NCBI RefSeq assembly: GCF_009908265.2
Contig: NZ_JAAATX020000001.1
Coordinates: forward strand, 1-64,000
Reading direction: 5' to 3'
Source of the DNA: Paragemmobacter amnigenus
GTDB taxonomy: Bacteria > Pseudomonadota > Alphaproteobacteria > Rhodobacterales > Rhodobacteraceae
Length of the DNA: 64,000 nt
This document shows positions 41,876 through 51,041 of this stretch, one piece after another. The translations under genes and the position numbers were made by a program. How positions within the stretch are numbered: the stretch's first letter is position 1; each line of letters begins with the position of its first letter. Below the pieces are notes generated by a model. The model worked only from the letters and a program-made list of their open reading frames with translations. It ran no database searches and was not told the DNA's origin.

Positions 41876-43165
41876 ATGGCAACCGAAATCCTGATGCCCG
41901 CCCTGTCCCCCACGATGGAGGAAGGGACGCTGGCAAAATGGCTGGTCAAGGAAGGCGATACCGTCAAATCCGGCCAGATCATCGCAGAGATCGAAACCGA
42001 CAAGGCCACGATGGAATTCGAGGCCGTGGATGAGGGGATCGTGGGCCGCATCCTCGTCTCCGAAGGGACGGCAGGGGTGAAGGTCAACACGCCCATCGCG
42101 GTGCTGGTCGAAGAGGGCGAAAGCGCCGATGCCGCGCCCGCGCCGGTGAAGGCGGCGGCTCCGGCTGCTGCTGCCCCTGCGGCGGCTCCGGTCGCGGCGG
42201 CGGCCCCTGCGCCTGCGGCCCCCAAGGTCGCCGGTGCGCGGGTCTTTGCCTCGCCTCTGGCCCGTCGCATCGCGGCGGAAAAGGGTTTGGACCTGACCAA
42301 GGTTGCAGGCTCCGGCCCGCATGGCCGCATCGTGAAGGCGGATGTCGAGGGGGCAAAGCCCATGGCGGCTGCGTCCGCTCCGGCAGCGGCGGCCCCTGTC
42401 ACGGCGGCCCCAGCGCCTGCGGCAATGCCTGCGGGTCCGGCGGCGGAAACGGTGCTGAAGATGTACCAAGGCCGCGAGTTCACGGAAATGCCGCTGGACG
42501 GCATGCGCCGCACCATCGCGGCCCGCCTGACCGAGGCCAAGCAGACCATCCCGCATTTCTACCTGCGCCGCGAGGTGCGTCTGGACGCGCTGATGGTCTT
42601 CCGCGAACAGATCAACAAGCAGCTGGAACCGCGCGGCGTGAAGCTGTCGGTCAACGACTTCATCATCAAGGCCTGTGCGCTGGCGTTGCAGGCGGTGCCG
42701 GATGCCAATGCCGTCTGGGCGGGCGACCGTATCCTGAAGCTGAAACCGTCGGATGTGGCGGTTGCGGTGGCGGTGGACGGTGGCCTCTTCACCCCCGTCC
42801 TGAAGGACGCGCAGCAGAAATCGCTCTCGGCGCTCTCGGCGGAAATGAAGGATCTGGCGACGCGCGCCAAGACCAAGAAGCTCGCCCCGCACGAATATCA
42901 GGGCGGCAGCTTCGCCATCTCGAACCTCGGGATGATGGGGATCGAGAATTTCGATGCCGTCATCAACCCGCCGCACGGGGCGATCCTCGCCGTGGGCGCG
43001 GGCATCAAGAAGCCGGTGGTGATGAAGGATGGCACGATCGGCGTGGCGACGGTCATGTCCATGACGCTGTCGGTCGATCACCGCGTGATCGACGGCGCGC
43101 TGGGGGCGCAACTCCTGCAAGCCATCGTCGACAATCTGGAAAACCCGATGGCGATGCTGGCCTGA
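41876..43165 (+). CDS. pdhC: Dihydrolipoamide acetyltransferase (E2)
   Basis: A 429-residue E2 core protein. It has a lipoyl domain (1-80, Lys43), an Ala/Pro linker, a peripheral-subunit-binding domain (about 122-158, [18 protein letters not shown]...[12 protein letters not shown]) and a catalytic domain ending [16 protein letters not shown] with His402 and Asp406. It transfers the acetyl group from lipoamide to CoA. It lies 11 bases after pdhB and is followed by a strong terminator. Confidence 0.96.
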   Translation: MATEILMPALSPTMEEGTLAKWLVKEGDTVKSGQIIAEIETDKATMEFEAVDEGIVGRILVSEGTAGVKVNTPIAVLVEEGESADAAPAPVKAAAPAAAAPAAAPVAAAAPAPAAPKVAGARVFASPLARRIAAEKGLDLTKVAGSGPHGRIVKADVEGAKPMAAASAPAAAAPVTAAPAPAAMPAGPAAETVLKMYQGREFTEMPLDGMRRTIAARLTEAKQTIPHFYLRREVRLDALMVFREQINKQLEPRGVKLSVNDFIIKACALALQAVPDANAVWAGDRILKLKPSDVAVAVAVDGGLFTPVLKDAQQKSLSALSAEMKDLATRAKTKKLAPHEYQGGSFAISNLGMMGIENFDAVINPPHGAILAVGAGIKKPVVMKDGTIGVATVMSMTLSVDHRVIDGALGAQLLQAIVDNLENPMAMLA

Positions 43166-43188
43166 GCCACGCGCGGGACAGGAAAAAA

Positions 43189-43218
43189 CCCCCGGAAGCC
43201 AGCGCTTCCGGGGGTTTT
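43189..43218 (+). terminator. Strong intrinsic terminator of the pdh operon
   Basis: Eleven-base-pair stem CCCCCGGAAGC / GCTTCCGGGGG with loop CAGC, A6 before and TTTT after, so it can serve both the pdh operon and the converging cysE. Confidence 0.92.
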
Positions 43219-43237
43219 GCTTTGCCCGCAGGACAGG

Positions 43238-44056
43238 TCAGTCGCAGTCGACGCAACCCGTCAGCTTGTGGTCCATCGACACCGCGGGTTGCGAGCATCC
43301 CGCCTCGCCCACGATCTTGGCAGGCACACCCGCCACAGTCTTCATCGGCGGGATGTCCTGCAACACCACCGAACCGGCGGCGATGCGCGAGCAGTTGCCG
43401 ATGGTGATGTTGCCCAGCACCTTCGCCCCCGCCCCGATCAGCACGCCATTGCCGATCTTCGGGTGGCGGTCGCCATCCTCTTTCCCTGTCCCGCCCAGCG
43501 TGACGGAATGCAGCATCGACACGTTGTCGCCCACCACTGCGGTTTCCCCGATCACGATGGAATGGGCATGGTCGATCATCAGCCCCTTGCCCACCTTCGC
43601 TGCGGGGTGGATGTCCACCCCAAATACCTCGGACACCCGCATCTGCACGAAATAGGCCAGATCCTTGCGCCCCTCGGTCCACAGCCAATGGCCGATGCGA
43701 TAGGCCTGCACGGCCTGATAGCCCTTGAAGAACAGGATGGGCTGGATGAAGCGGTGGCAGGCGGGATCGCGGTCATAGACCGCCATCAGGTCGGCCCGCG
43801 CCGCGGCACCCAGTTCGGGATCGCTGTCATAGGCCTGATCCGCGATCTCGCGCAGGATCTGCTCGCTCATCTCGCCCGAGGCAAGCTTCAGCGAAAAGCG
43901 GTAGGCCAGCGCGCGCTCCATGCCGGAATGGTGCAGAAGGCTGGAATGGATCAGCCCGCCCAGCAGCGGTTCCGCCGCAATGGCGTCGCGCGCCTCGTCG
44001 CAGACGCGGGTCCAGACCGGATCGACGGCGGTGACTTTCGGTTTGATCTCGGCCAT
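43238..44056 (-). CDS. cysE: Serine O-acetyltransferase
   Basis: A 272-residue acetyltransferase producing O-acetylserine for cysteine synthesis. An N-terminal helical domain (1-150) precedes the left-handed beta-helix of hexapeptide repeats, with IDHAHSIVIGETAVVGDNVS and the LGGTGKEDGDRHPKIGNGVL loop. The cysteine-feedback C-terminal tail is present. ATG 44056 has GGAGGG 7 bases upstream and its own promoter, yet the reading frame stays open upstream through the preceding small GTA-linked ORF. An N-terminally extended fusion product is therefore possible. Confidence 0.95.
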   Translation of the reverse strand: MAEIKPKVTAVDPVWTRVCDEARDAIAAEPLLGGLIHSSLLHHSGMERALAYRFSLKLASGEMSEQILREIADQAYDSDPELGAAARADLMAVYDRDPACHRFIQPILFFKGYQAVQAYRIGHWLWTEGRKDLAYFVQMRVSEVFGVDIHPAAKVGKGLMIDHAHSIVIGETAVVGDNVSMLHSVTLGGTGKEDGDRHPKIGNGVLIGAGAKVLGNITIGNCSRIAAGSVVLQDIPPMKTVAGVPAKIVGEAGCSQPAVSMDHKLTGCVDCD

Positions 44057-44392
44057 GCGGTGCCCTCCGTTCCGGACTTCGCTTCTATCATACAGGCAAA
44101 TGCAGGGACAGGCCAAGCCGTCACCGACCCGCGCAAGGATCGCCCCGCAGACAGCCGCCAGAGCCTGCAGCGCGGGCCTGTCCAGCGGCCGCGACGGCAC
44201 CCCACCCTCGGCCAGCACCCGCGCCATCAGGCTGCCATTGCCCCAGCGCGGATGCGCCCTGCCGAAACGGCGCATATAGCGGTGGGCGGCGTGGGCCTCG
44301 TCCACCCATCGCCCCGCCAGCCGCGCCGGATCGGCCTGCCCCGCCAGACGGTCCGCCGCGACCAGAAGATCGCCCGCCACCACCCGCCGCAT
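44057..44392 (-). CDS. DUF7742-like small ORF at the end of the GTA cluster, open into cysE
   Basis: A 112-codon frame starting at ATG 44392 (MRRVVAGDLLVAADRLAGQA), overlapping the megatron stop by one base. The block AHRYMRRFGRAHPRWGNGSLMARVL matches the small DUF7742-type proteins I recall directly after the last GTA gene in Rhodobacterales. Such proteins normally end after 85-100 residues. Here no stop occurs, and the frame continues through the cysE leader into cysE itself. Probably a real small gene that lost its stop, or a natural fusion. Function unknown. Confidence 0.65.
44087..44116 (-). promoter_or_regulatory. Candidate cysE promoter
   Basis: TTGGCC, 18-base spacer, TATGAT (five of six) on the cysE strand, inside the upstream small ORF. 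It would let cysE be expressed independently of the GTA operon. Confidence 0.55.
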
Positions 44393-47300
44393 CAGAGCGC
44401 AAGGTCGCGGAACCGCCCCGCCCCGAAACGCGCCGAAAGCTGCGCCACCCTCAGCACCACCCCCGGCCCATCCGCCGCCCGCCATGCAGCGGGGTAAAGC
44501 CAGACCGGAACGGTCGTCTCCACCTCGTGCAGCACGGCACCGCCCCGCTCCAGCCGCAGGACATAGGCTTCGCGCTCCTCGCCCAGCGGAACTTCGGGGG
44601 CGGTCCAGCTGTCGCCGTCCACCCGCGTGCGGCGGATCCAGCGGATTTCGGTACCACCCGCCACAGCCCGCGCGCGCAGATGCGCCACCGAATAGGGACG
44701 CAGACCGATCCCGTCGAAACTGTCGATCCGTTCCACGACATCGGCATCGTCAAAGCCCTGCGCGGCATCGCCGATCCGCCATGTCCGCTGCAGCCCGCGT
44801 TTTTCTGGCGACAGGGAAATCTGGCCGACTGCGGGCGTCATCAGCACCACAAGACTGCCCGCGGGCCAGAGATCGGGCATCCCCGCATCGCTGCCGAACT
44901 GTCCGCGCAGACGCATCCCCAGCGCCCATTCCCCCGCTCCCACCGGCTCGGCACCGGCGAACTGGAACAACTCCCACCCCGACGCGCTGCCATCCCCGAT
45001 GGCCGCCAGATTGGCCCCGTTCAGCACCGCCCGCTCGGCCGCCGCCGATACTGCGCCTGCCGCAAAGCGCACCCGCAGCGCCGGTCCGCGATCCCACAGC
45101 CCCGCCCGCGCGGCGGCCAGCGGCTCTTGCGTCTGCCCGATCACCGCCCGCGCGGTGAAGGTGCCGTCCAGCTGGAACCCGGCCCCGCCATCCGACGACC
45201 ACAGCGCCACCCGCCCCGGCCATGGCTCGGCCGTCACCGCCAGATGCGGCGCGTGCGGCTGCTCCTGCCCCGTCATCAGCGGCAGGTCGAGGAAGACGGG
45301 CCAGACCGGACCCGCCGGATCGAAGCGCGCGGCACGGCTGCTCCGCCGCCCCTCGGGGCCGGGCAGATAGACCCCCGGCTCCACCCGCACCGCCTCGACC
45401 GCCAGCGCCTCGGCCTGTTCGATGCGGTCGATCCGCCAGCGCCGCCCGTCCAGCAGTGCCACATCCCCCACCGACAGCGGCAGGGCCGACCGGGGCAGGG
45501 TCATCCGCAGGCTATCCCGCGACACCCGCACCTCGGTCAGCCAGCGGTCGGCCAGACGCTGCGCCTCGTCCGGCAGCAGGGCGAGCGGCACCTCCTGATC
45601 CTGCACCGCGCCAAAGCTTCCCTCGCGCTGCGCCTCGACCACGCTGCGGTCCAGATCACCGCCCGCGTCCAGCGTGACCACCCGCACCCGCGCCGCACCC
45701 TCGGCATCCGACCCGCGCAGGGTTTCGGTCACCGCCGCCTCGCCATCCGCCACCAGCCGCGCCCGGTCCAGCACATGGTCGACCCGCGCGGTCCGGTCAC
45801 GAAAGGCCACCTTGCCCGCGCGCTCGGCCACATCGAACCCCACCGCCAGCATCAGCGGCTGCAGCGCGGCGCGCGCCGTGGCAGGCTCGCCCACCGCAAA
45901 GCCGCGCACCAGTCCCGTCAACCCGTCCAGATCCGGCGCGGGCAGCCCCGCGCGCCCCACGATCTCGGCCACCACGGCCCCCACCGGCTGCGCCGTCGCC
46001 CGCCCGTTCAGCCAGTGCCCGCGCTCGTAATTCGGCCCGTCCGACCAGACATCCGTCCGCAGCGGAAAGGCCGGATGCGGCCGCGCATCCCACGCCCAGG
46101 CATGGGCGCGCGCCATGTCGATCATCGGCCCGCCATAAAGCGGCGAGACGGGATTCACCCCCGCCCTGCCCCAATAGGCGTTGATGGCGCGGAAATACTG
46201 CATCTGCGCCAGATCGTCCCGCTGCCCCGTCGAGGCCCGCGGCAGCGCCGATTCCGACGAGACCCCGTCGAAGAACAGGTTGGGCTGGTTTGTCCCGCGG
46301 TCGATCGCCGCGCAGCCATATTCGGTGAACCGGATCGGCTTGGACATCGGCACCCAGCCCGTCGGCTGCTCCGACCGCGCGCCGTCGATGCGCGGATGGT
46401 GCGGCTGCGCCCACCAGTTCCGCATATCCTTCACGCGCCAGATCCACGGCTCTCCCGCGTCATCCGTGATGGGCTCGCGCCGCTGCGCCGCCTCCCCCTC
46501 GACCGAGGAATAGTACCAGTCATAGCCCTCGCCCCCCTCGACCCCGGCCATCAGGTAACGCAGGTCATGGGCCGACCGCGCGGCATCCGCCTGCGCCTCG
46601 CTGTCGCGCCAGTCGGTCAGGGGCAGGTAATTGTCGATCCCCACGAAATCCACCGCCGGATGCGACCACAGATCGTCCAGATGGAAATAGCGGTTCCCGT
46701 CGCGGGCAAAGCCGGAATACTCGCTCCAGTCCGCCGCATAGCTGATCGCGCAATCCGGACCGAGGATCGCCCGCACCTCCGCCGCCAGCTGGCAGAGCGC
46801 CGCCACCGCCGGAAAACTGTCCGCCGCGCCGCGTATCTCGGTCAATCCGCGCAGCTCGGACCCGATGCAAAAGGCATCCACCCCGCCTGCCAGCACGCAA
46901 AGATGCGCGTAATGCAGGATGAACCGCCGGAATCCCCAATCCGTCGCGGGACCGCTGTAACTCACCCGCCCGCCACTGCGAGAGAAGTGCCACGGCTGGG
47001 CCGCGCCGAAAAAGGCCGCCACCTCCGCCTCTGCCGCCGCCGTCCGGTCCGGCGTCCCCGCCCGTCCCGGCGCGGTGGACAGCGTGATCCGCCCGCGCCA
47101 CGGCAGCGCAGGCTGTCCTTGCGTGCCCCCGTAGGGATCGGGCAGCGTATTGCCCGCCAGCTGGTCCATCAGGATGAAGGGATAGAACATCACCTCCTGC
47201 CCGCCCGCACGGATCGCGCGGATCGCCTCGACCACCGCCGCATCGGCGGGCGTTCCGCCATAGACCGGCCGCCCCTCGCGCTGCGGCACCTCGGCCGCCG

Positions 47301-48270
47301 CCGATCGCGCGATCCCGCCCGACCGCCACGGCATGTCGCGGCTGTCGCTTGCCCTCTGCTCCACCTTCGGGCGCAGCTTGCACTGCCCGCAGCGCAGATC
47401 GTCCCCGAACCACGACACCACCAGCGACACCGACCCGCACTGCGACAGCTCGCGCCGCAACTGGCGCAGCGAGACGGCCAGATCGCTCCCGCCCCCCGCG
47501 CTGTGACGGTTGACGGCGCGGCCCGAGGCGAACAGCCCACTGCCCATCCGCACCGTGCGTTCCGCCAGCGTGTATTCCCCCGTTCCCGGGATCAGGGCGA
47601 CGGCGCGTATCGCCGCGGCAAAGGGTTCCACCTCCTCCGCCAGTGGCCCCTGCGCGGGACGGATCACCTCGAAACTCATCTGCGGCACGCGGTTGCCAAA
47701 GGGCGCCAGCGCAAGGTTCTCGAAGACGACATAGGCGGTGCCACGATAGGCGGGCGCGTTTTCAGTGCCCAGCACGGCGGCAATCTTGGGGTCGGGCAGC
47801 TGCGTCTCGGAACCGGTATAGACACGCATCTCCAGCTTGGACGTGTCGATCTCGGACCCGTCCGCCCAGACCCGACCGATCCCCGTGATCTCCCCCTCGC
47901 ACAGGGCGACGGCAAAGCTCACGGCATAGCTGTAGCTGGTGACAGTCGGGCTCGGCGCGCCCTTCCCGCCGCCGCCCGTCGTCGTGACCGTCTCGGTAAA
48001 GGGACCGGCCCAGATCACCTGTCCACCCACCCGCATCCGGCCCCAGAGCACCGGCAGCGCCACACCCTCGCCCGACGCCATCACGCGCAGCCGGTCCATC
48101 CGGCCCACTTCCACCGGCTCGGACCCCGCCCCCATCAGCCGCGCATCGATCGCACGCCCCAGCGTCGCCCCCACCGCACGCCCGATCACCGCCCCCGACA
48201 GCCCCAGCACCGTGCCGCCGAAGCCTCCACCGATGAAGGCACCGACCGCCCCCAGTAGGATCGTCGCCAT
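44392..48270 (-). CDS. GTA g15, host-specificity/megatron baseplate protein
   Basis: A 1292-residue protein, the largest in the cluster, equivalent to RcGTA g15. It has a hydrophobic Gly-rich N terminus (LLGAVGAFIGGGFGGTVLG), a central TIM-barrel-like region (about 420-730, with AADWSEYSGFARDGNRYFHL and FVGIDNYLPLTDWRD), then a Phage-tail_3-like region and a beta-rich C terminus. In RcGTA the trimer caps the baseplate, contacts the cell surface and forms part of the channel. It starts 3 bases after the g14 stop. Confidence 0.92.
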   Translation of the reverse strand: MATILLGAVGAFIGGGFGGTVLGLSGAVIGRAVGATLGRAIDARLMGAGSEPVEVGRMDRLRVMASGEGVALPVLWGRMRVGGQVIWAGPFTETVTTTGGGGKGAPSPTVTSYSYAVSFAVALCEGEITGIGRVWADGSEIDTSKLEMRVYTGSETQLPDPKIAAVLGTENAPAYRGTAYVVFENLALAPFGNRVPQMSFEVIRPAQGPLAEEVEPFAAAIRAVALIPGTGEYTLAERTVRMGSGLFASGRAVNRHSAGGGSDLAVSLRQLRRELSQCGSVSLVVSWFGDDLRCGQCKLRPKVEQRASDSRDMPWRSGGIARSAAAEVPQREGRPVYGGTPADAAVVEAIRAIRAGGQEVMFYPFILMDQLAGNTLPDPYGGTQGQPALPWRGRITLSTAPGRAGTPDRTAAAEAEVAAFFGAAQPWHFSRSGGRVSYSGPATDWGFRRFILHYAHLCVLAGGVDAFCIGSELRGLTEIRGAADSFPAVAALCQLAAEVRAILGPDCAISYAADWSEYSGFARDGNRYFHLDDLWSHPAVDFVGIDNYLPLTDWRDSEAQADAARSAHDLRYLMAGVEGGEGYDWYYSSVEGEAAQRREPITDDAGEPWIWRVKDMRNWWAQPHHPRIDGARSEQPTGWVPMSKPIRFTEYGCAAIDRGTNQPNLFFDGVSSESALPRASTGQRDDLAQMQYFRAINAYWGRAGVNPVSPLYGGPMIDMARAHAWAWDARPHPAFPLRTDVWSDGPNYERGHWLNGRATAQPVGAVVAEIVGRAGLPAPDLDGLTGLVRGFAVGEPATARAALQPLMLAVGFDVAERAGKVAFRDRTARVDHVLDRARLVADGEAAVTETLRGSDAEGAARVRVVTLDAGGDLDRSVVEAQREGSFGAVQDQEVPLALLPDEAQRLADRWLTEVRVSRDSLRMTLPRSALPLSVGDVALLDGRRWRIDRIEQAEALAVEAVRVEPGVYLPGPEGRRSSRAARFDPAGPVWPVFLDLPLMTGQEQPHAPHLAVTAEPWPGRVALWSSDGGAGFQLDGTFTARAVIGQTQEPLAAARAGLWDRGPALRVRFAAGAVSAAAERAVLNGANLAAIGDGSASGWELFQFAGAEPVGAGEWALGMRLRGQFGSDAGMPDLWPAGSLVVLMTPAVGQISLSPEKRGLQRTWRIGDAAQGFDDADVVERIDSFDGIGLRPYSVAHLRARAVAGGTEIRWIRRTRVDGDSWTAPEVPLGEEREAYVLRLERGGAVLHEVETTVPVWLYPAAWRAADGPGVVLRVAQLSARFGAGRFRDLAL

Positions 48271-48273
48271 CGC

Positions 48274-48708
48274 TCACTCCTGAATCGGAAAGGAATAGCG
48301 CGCCACGATCCGGCGCGCCCATGGGGCCGAAAGGGGGCTCTCCACCACCCCGTGGCCGTTATAGGCGTGAATGAACGTCTCCATCCCGTCGCGCCGCGCC
48401 GATATGCCCAGATGCTTTGCCACGGCATCGGACCGCATCCGGAACAGCAGCGCCTGCCCCTCGCCCTCCTGCCCCGCCGGAACCGGCCGCAGCCAGCGCG
48501 CGGCGGCCTGCGCCAGAACCTCGGCCCGCGCCGCCTCGTCCCAGTCGGCGGTATAGGGCGGCACGGGTTCGGGCTCGGGCCCCACGACCTCGCGCCAGAC
48601 CCCGCGCAACAGGCCCAGACAATCTGTCCCGACGCCCCTGACGCTCGCCTGATGCAGATAGGGCGTCCCGATCCAGCCCCGCGCGGCCGTGACGACCCGC
48701 GCGCTCAT
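48274..48708 (-). CDS. GTA g14, NlpC/P60 family peptidase
   Basis: A 144-residue cysteine peptidase-like protein. The catalytic Cys is in GVGTDCLGLLRGVW, a His in KHLGISARRDG and a further His in HAYNGHGVVESP, consistent with the NlpC/P60 triad. In RcGTA it is part of the baseplate and thought to cut peptidoglycan during delivery. It overlaps g13 by four bases. Confidence 0.92.
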   Translation of the reverse strand: MSARVVTAARGWIGTPYLHQASVRGVGTDCLGLLRGVWREVVGPEPEPVPPYTADWDEAARAEVLAQAAARWLRPVPAGQEGEGQALLFRMRSDAVAKHLGISARRDGMETFIHAYNGHGVVESPLSAPWARRIVARYSFPIQE

Positions 48709-49574
48709 CCGCCCCTCCCCGCCGCCACCTCGCGCGGGGGCGAGGCGACGATCCAGTCCTCGCGCGGCACATCGGGAAAGCCGCGGAAATTGGCAAAATT
48801 GGCGAATTTCGTCCGGCAGGTCGCCGCCGTCCGGTCACATCCCGCCCGCAGATCGACCGCGTCGCCCACCGCAGGCAGCGCGCCGGGTTCCTGCCACAGC
48901 TCGATCTCGCGCCCCTCGGGGCCGAAGCGGTCGGTCTTGATGTCGCCAGACAGCCCCGCCGCCGCGCCACCCGTGAACCGGCACCGCCCCCGCGCGAAGA
49001 ACCCCGCCGCAAAGCCCGCCCCCCCCGCCACCACAAGCACCCGCCGCTCGCGGAGCGCCACGATGCGATAGGCCCCGCCATAGTCGGCACCCTCCAGCGC
49101 AACGCCACAGCGCGCATCGCCCAGAACCGCGTCGCAGGCGGACTGGATCACCCGCCCCTGCACACGGTTCAGGCCATCCGTCAGGCCGCGCAGCTCGGCG
49201 CGGAAGGCCCCGTCGCTTTCCGCCACCTCGCCGATGCTTCCGGCAAAGCGCAGCATCCGCTGCTCCGGATCGGCCCAGTTGACCAGCCACATCGTCACCG
49301 CTGCCCCGTCGAAACGCCCCGCCCGCAGATCCGCCTCCGCGATCCCCTCGTCCGACAGCGCGCCCGCCGCCTCGGAATTGTCCACCGCCAGCCCCGCCAC
49401 CTGTTGCAGCGCCCGCGCCGTCAGTCCCGTGCCCGCGCGGAACACGACGCCCCCGAAGGCCAGATCGCGGTCATGATCGGTGAACCCCATCCGGACCCCG
49501 TCCCGCCGCACCACCTCCCAGCAGAAGCAGGTCGTCGTGACCCCGCCCGCCAGATGCTCTACCAGCCCGCTCAA
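48705..49574 (-). CDS. GTA g13, hub protein (DUF2163)
   Basis: A 289-residue DUF2163/BR0599-type protein equivalent to the RcGTA baseplate hub. It begins SGLVEHLAGGVTTTCFCWEV. Four well-spaced cysteines in the C-terminal half, two in QSACDAVLGDARCGVAL and two in LRAGCDRTAATCRTKF, fit the iron-sulfur cluster reported for the RcGTA hub. It overlaps g12 by four bases. Confidence 0.9.
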   Translation of the reverse strand: MSGLVEHLAGGVTTTCFCWEVVRRDGVRMGFTDHDRDLAFGGVVFRAGTGLTARALQQVAGLAVDNSEAAGALSDEGIAEADLRAGRFDGAAVTMWLVNWADPEQRMLRFAGSIGEVAESDGAFRAELRGLTDGLNRVQGRVIQSACDAVLGDARCGVALEGADYGGAYRIVALRERRVLVVAGGAGFAAGFFARGRCRFTGGAAAGLSGDIKTDRFGPEGREIELWQEPGALPAVGDAVDLRAGCDRTAATCRTKFANFANFRGFPDVPREDWIVASPPREVAAGRGG

Positions 49575-50203
49575 ATCCGCACCTCCACCACCGGCACCGA
49601 CGGCACCTCGCCCGCCTGAAAGGACGCCACCGACACGGCGATCCGGTCCGTGTCGAACCGCACCGGCACGTCGAATTCGAACCCCGCCGTGATCACCGTC
49701 CCCAGATCGGGCGCCAGCGCAAAGCGCACCACCCCTGCCGCTGTATCCAGCGTGTAATCCACCGTCTCGACCTGCGGATCGCCCGACAGCGCCACCAGCA
49801 CCGTCCCCGCCACCGGCTTCAGGATCGGGCGGCGATAGGCATTGCCGTCCGGGTCATAGGTCTTGGCCAGCGCGAACTCCCGCGTCTCGCCATCCCCCGT
49901 CCCCAGCACCTGATCCAGCGCCGACACCGTCCCCGAAGGCCGGCACGACTTGAAATCCGCCCAGTCCTTCCAGCGGAACCCGTAAAGCTGCCCCCGCCGC
50001 GCCTCGAAGAACGCGACCAGCGCCGCCACATCGTCCAGCGACCGCAACCCCAGCCCCGCGTCATAGCGCCGCCGCGACTGCGCCCATGGCGTGTTGCGCT
50101 CCTCGAACCCGTTGGCCAGCGTGACGATCTCGGTCCGCCGCTCCGGCCCGCCGGTCGACCCGAAACTCAGGTTCGCCGGAAACCGCACCTCATGAAACGC
50201 CAT
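49571..50203 (-). CDS. GTA g12, distal tail protein (DUF2460)
   Basis: A 210-residue DUF2460 protein. The start AFHEVRFPANLSFGSTGGPE and ETEIVTLANGFEERN-like segment (RRTEIVTLANGFEERNTPWA) are diagnostic, as is the FRWKDWADFKSC block. In RcGTA it forms the hexameric distal tail ring between the tail tube and hub. It lies 9 bases downstream of g11. Confidence 0.92.
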   Translation of the reverse strand: MAFHEVRFPANLSFGSTGGPERRTEIVTLANGFEERNTPWAQSRRRYDAGLGLRSLDDVAALVAFFEARRGQLYGFRWKDWADFKSCRPSGTVSALDQVLGTGDGETREFALAKTYDPDGNAYRRPILKPVAGTVLVALSGDPQVETVDYTLDTAAGVVRFALAPDLGTVITAGFEFDVPVRFDTDRIAVSVASFQAGEVPSVPVVEVRI

Positions 50204-50212
50204 GCCCCGCCC

Positions 50213-50854
50213 TCACCTGTTCCGCTGCCCGCGCGCCAGCGCCCGCGACGCCTGCGCCGCGATCTGGCTCTGGCTGCGCTGGAATCCCTGCACATCCGGC
50301 GTGGTGATGTTCATCACCACCGTCACCGGCCGCCCTGCGCCGCCGCCCGCCTGCACGCCCAGCCGCCCGTCCGCGCCCCGCGCCAGCGGCAAGATCGCCT
50401 CGGGCCCCGCCTCGCCCATCAGCCCGATCCCGCCCCGCATGGGAAAGGTGACCGGAGAGCTGACCACGCCCCCCTTGGCAAAGGGCATCACCCGCCCCGC
50501 CGAGAAAGTCCCCCCCTTGGCAAAGGGCAGCACCCCCGACAGCATCGCGTTGATCCCCTCGGCCAGCGCGCCGCCCACCGCATTCTGCACAGGCCGCATG
50601 GCGACGTTGTAGACCGCCCCCACCATCGACTGCGCCACGCCCTTCAAAGCATCCGACAGCCGCATCCCGTCGAACACCACCCCGTCAAAGGCCCGCCGCA
50701 GCCCCGTTCCCAAGGCCCCCGACAGGCTCGACACCTCGCGCCCCGTGAACAGCATCGTCTGCCCCAGCCGCGCCAGTTCCTGCTCGAAGGCCACCGTCAC
50801 CGGCACCGCCCCCTCCAGCCGCGCCTCCAGCGCCGCCAGCCCGTCATTCTCCAT
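50213..50854 (-). CDS. GTA g11, short tape measure protein
   Basis: A 213-residue tail length protein. Residues 1-100 are helical (ALEARLEGAVPVTVAFEQEL...); the rest is Gly-rich with two FAKGG motifs (VLPFAKGGTFSAGRVMPFAK) and MGEAGPEAILPLARG, the conserved C-terminal signature of tape measures. The small size fits the short GTA tail. It overlaps g10.1 by 11 bases. Confidence 0.9.
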   Translation of the reverse strand: MENDGLAALEARLEGAVPVTVAFEQELARLGQTMLFTGREVSSLSGALGTGLRRAFDGVVFDGMRLSDALKGVAQSMVGAVYNVAMRPVQNAVGGALAEGINAMLSGVLPFAKGGTFSAGRVMPFAKGGVVSSPVTFPMRGGIGLMGEAGPEAILPLARGADGRLGVQAGGGAGRPVTVVMNITTPDVQGFQRSQSQIAAQASRALARGQRNR

Positions 50855-51041
50855 CCGCCCTCTCCCTGTCCGGAAACGCCGCCGCCAGTTCCTCCAGCCG
50901 CGCGCGCGACAGGGGCGGCACCAAGGCCGCCCCCATCCCCATCATCAGCCGCAACTCCGCAGGCGTCAGCGCCCAGAACTCCGCAGGCCGCAACCGCAGC
51001 CCCCCGATCCCCGCCCGCATCAGCCCCGCCCAATCCATCAT
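50844..51041 (-). CDS. GTA g10.1, tail assembly chaperone-like protein (rcc01693 type)
   Basis: A 65-residue protein, MMDWAGLMRAGIGGLRLRPA, with FWALTPAELRLMMG in the middle. This is the small DUF2376-type product found between g10 and the tape measure gene in GTA clusters. It probably acts as a second tail assembly chaperone, by analogy with the gpG/GT position in siphophages. Its start overlaps the g10 stop by four bases. Confidence 0.85.
   Translation of the reverse strand: MMDWAGLMRAGIGGLRLRPAEFWALTPAELRLMMGMGAALVPPLSRARLEELAAAFPDRERADGE

Noticed and set aside
44527-48258. 1243-codon plus-strand open frame opposite the GTA megatron gene
   Set aside because: The translation is Arg/Pro/His-rich low complexity. 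The opposite strand encodes a full-length conserved protein with proper gene overlaps.
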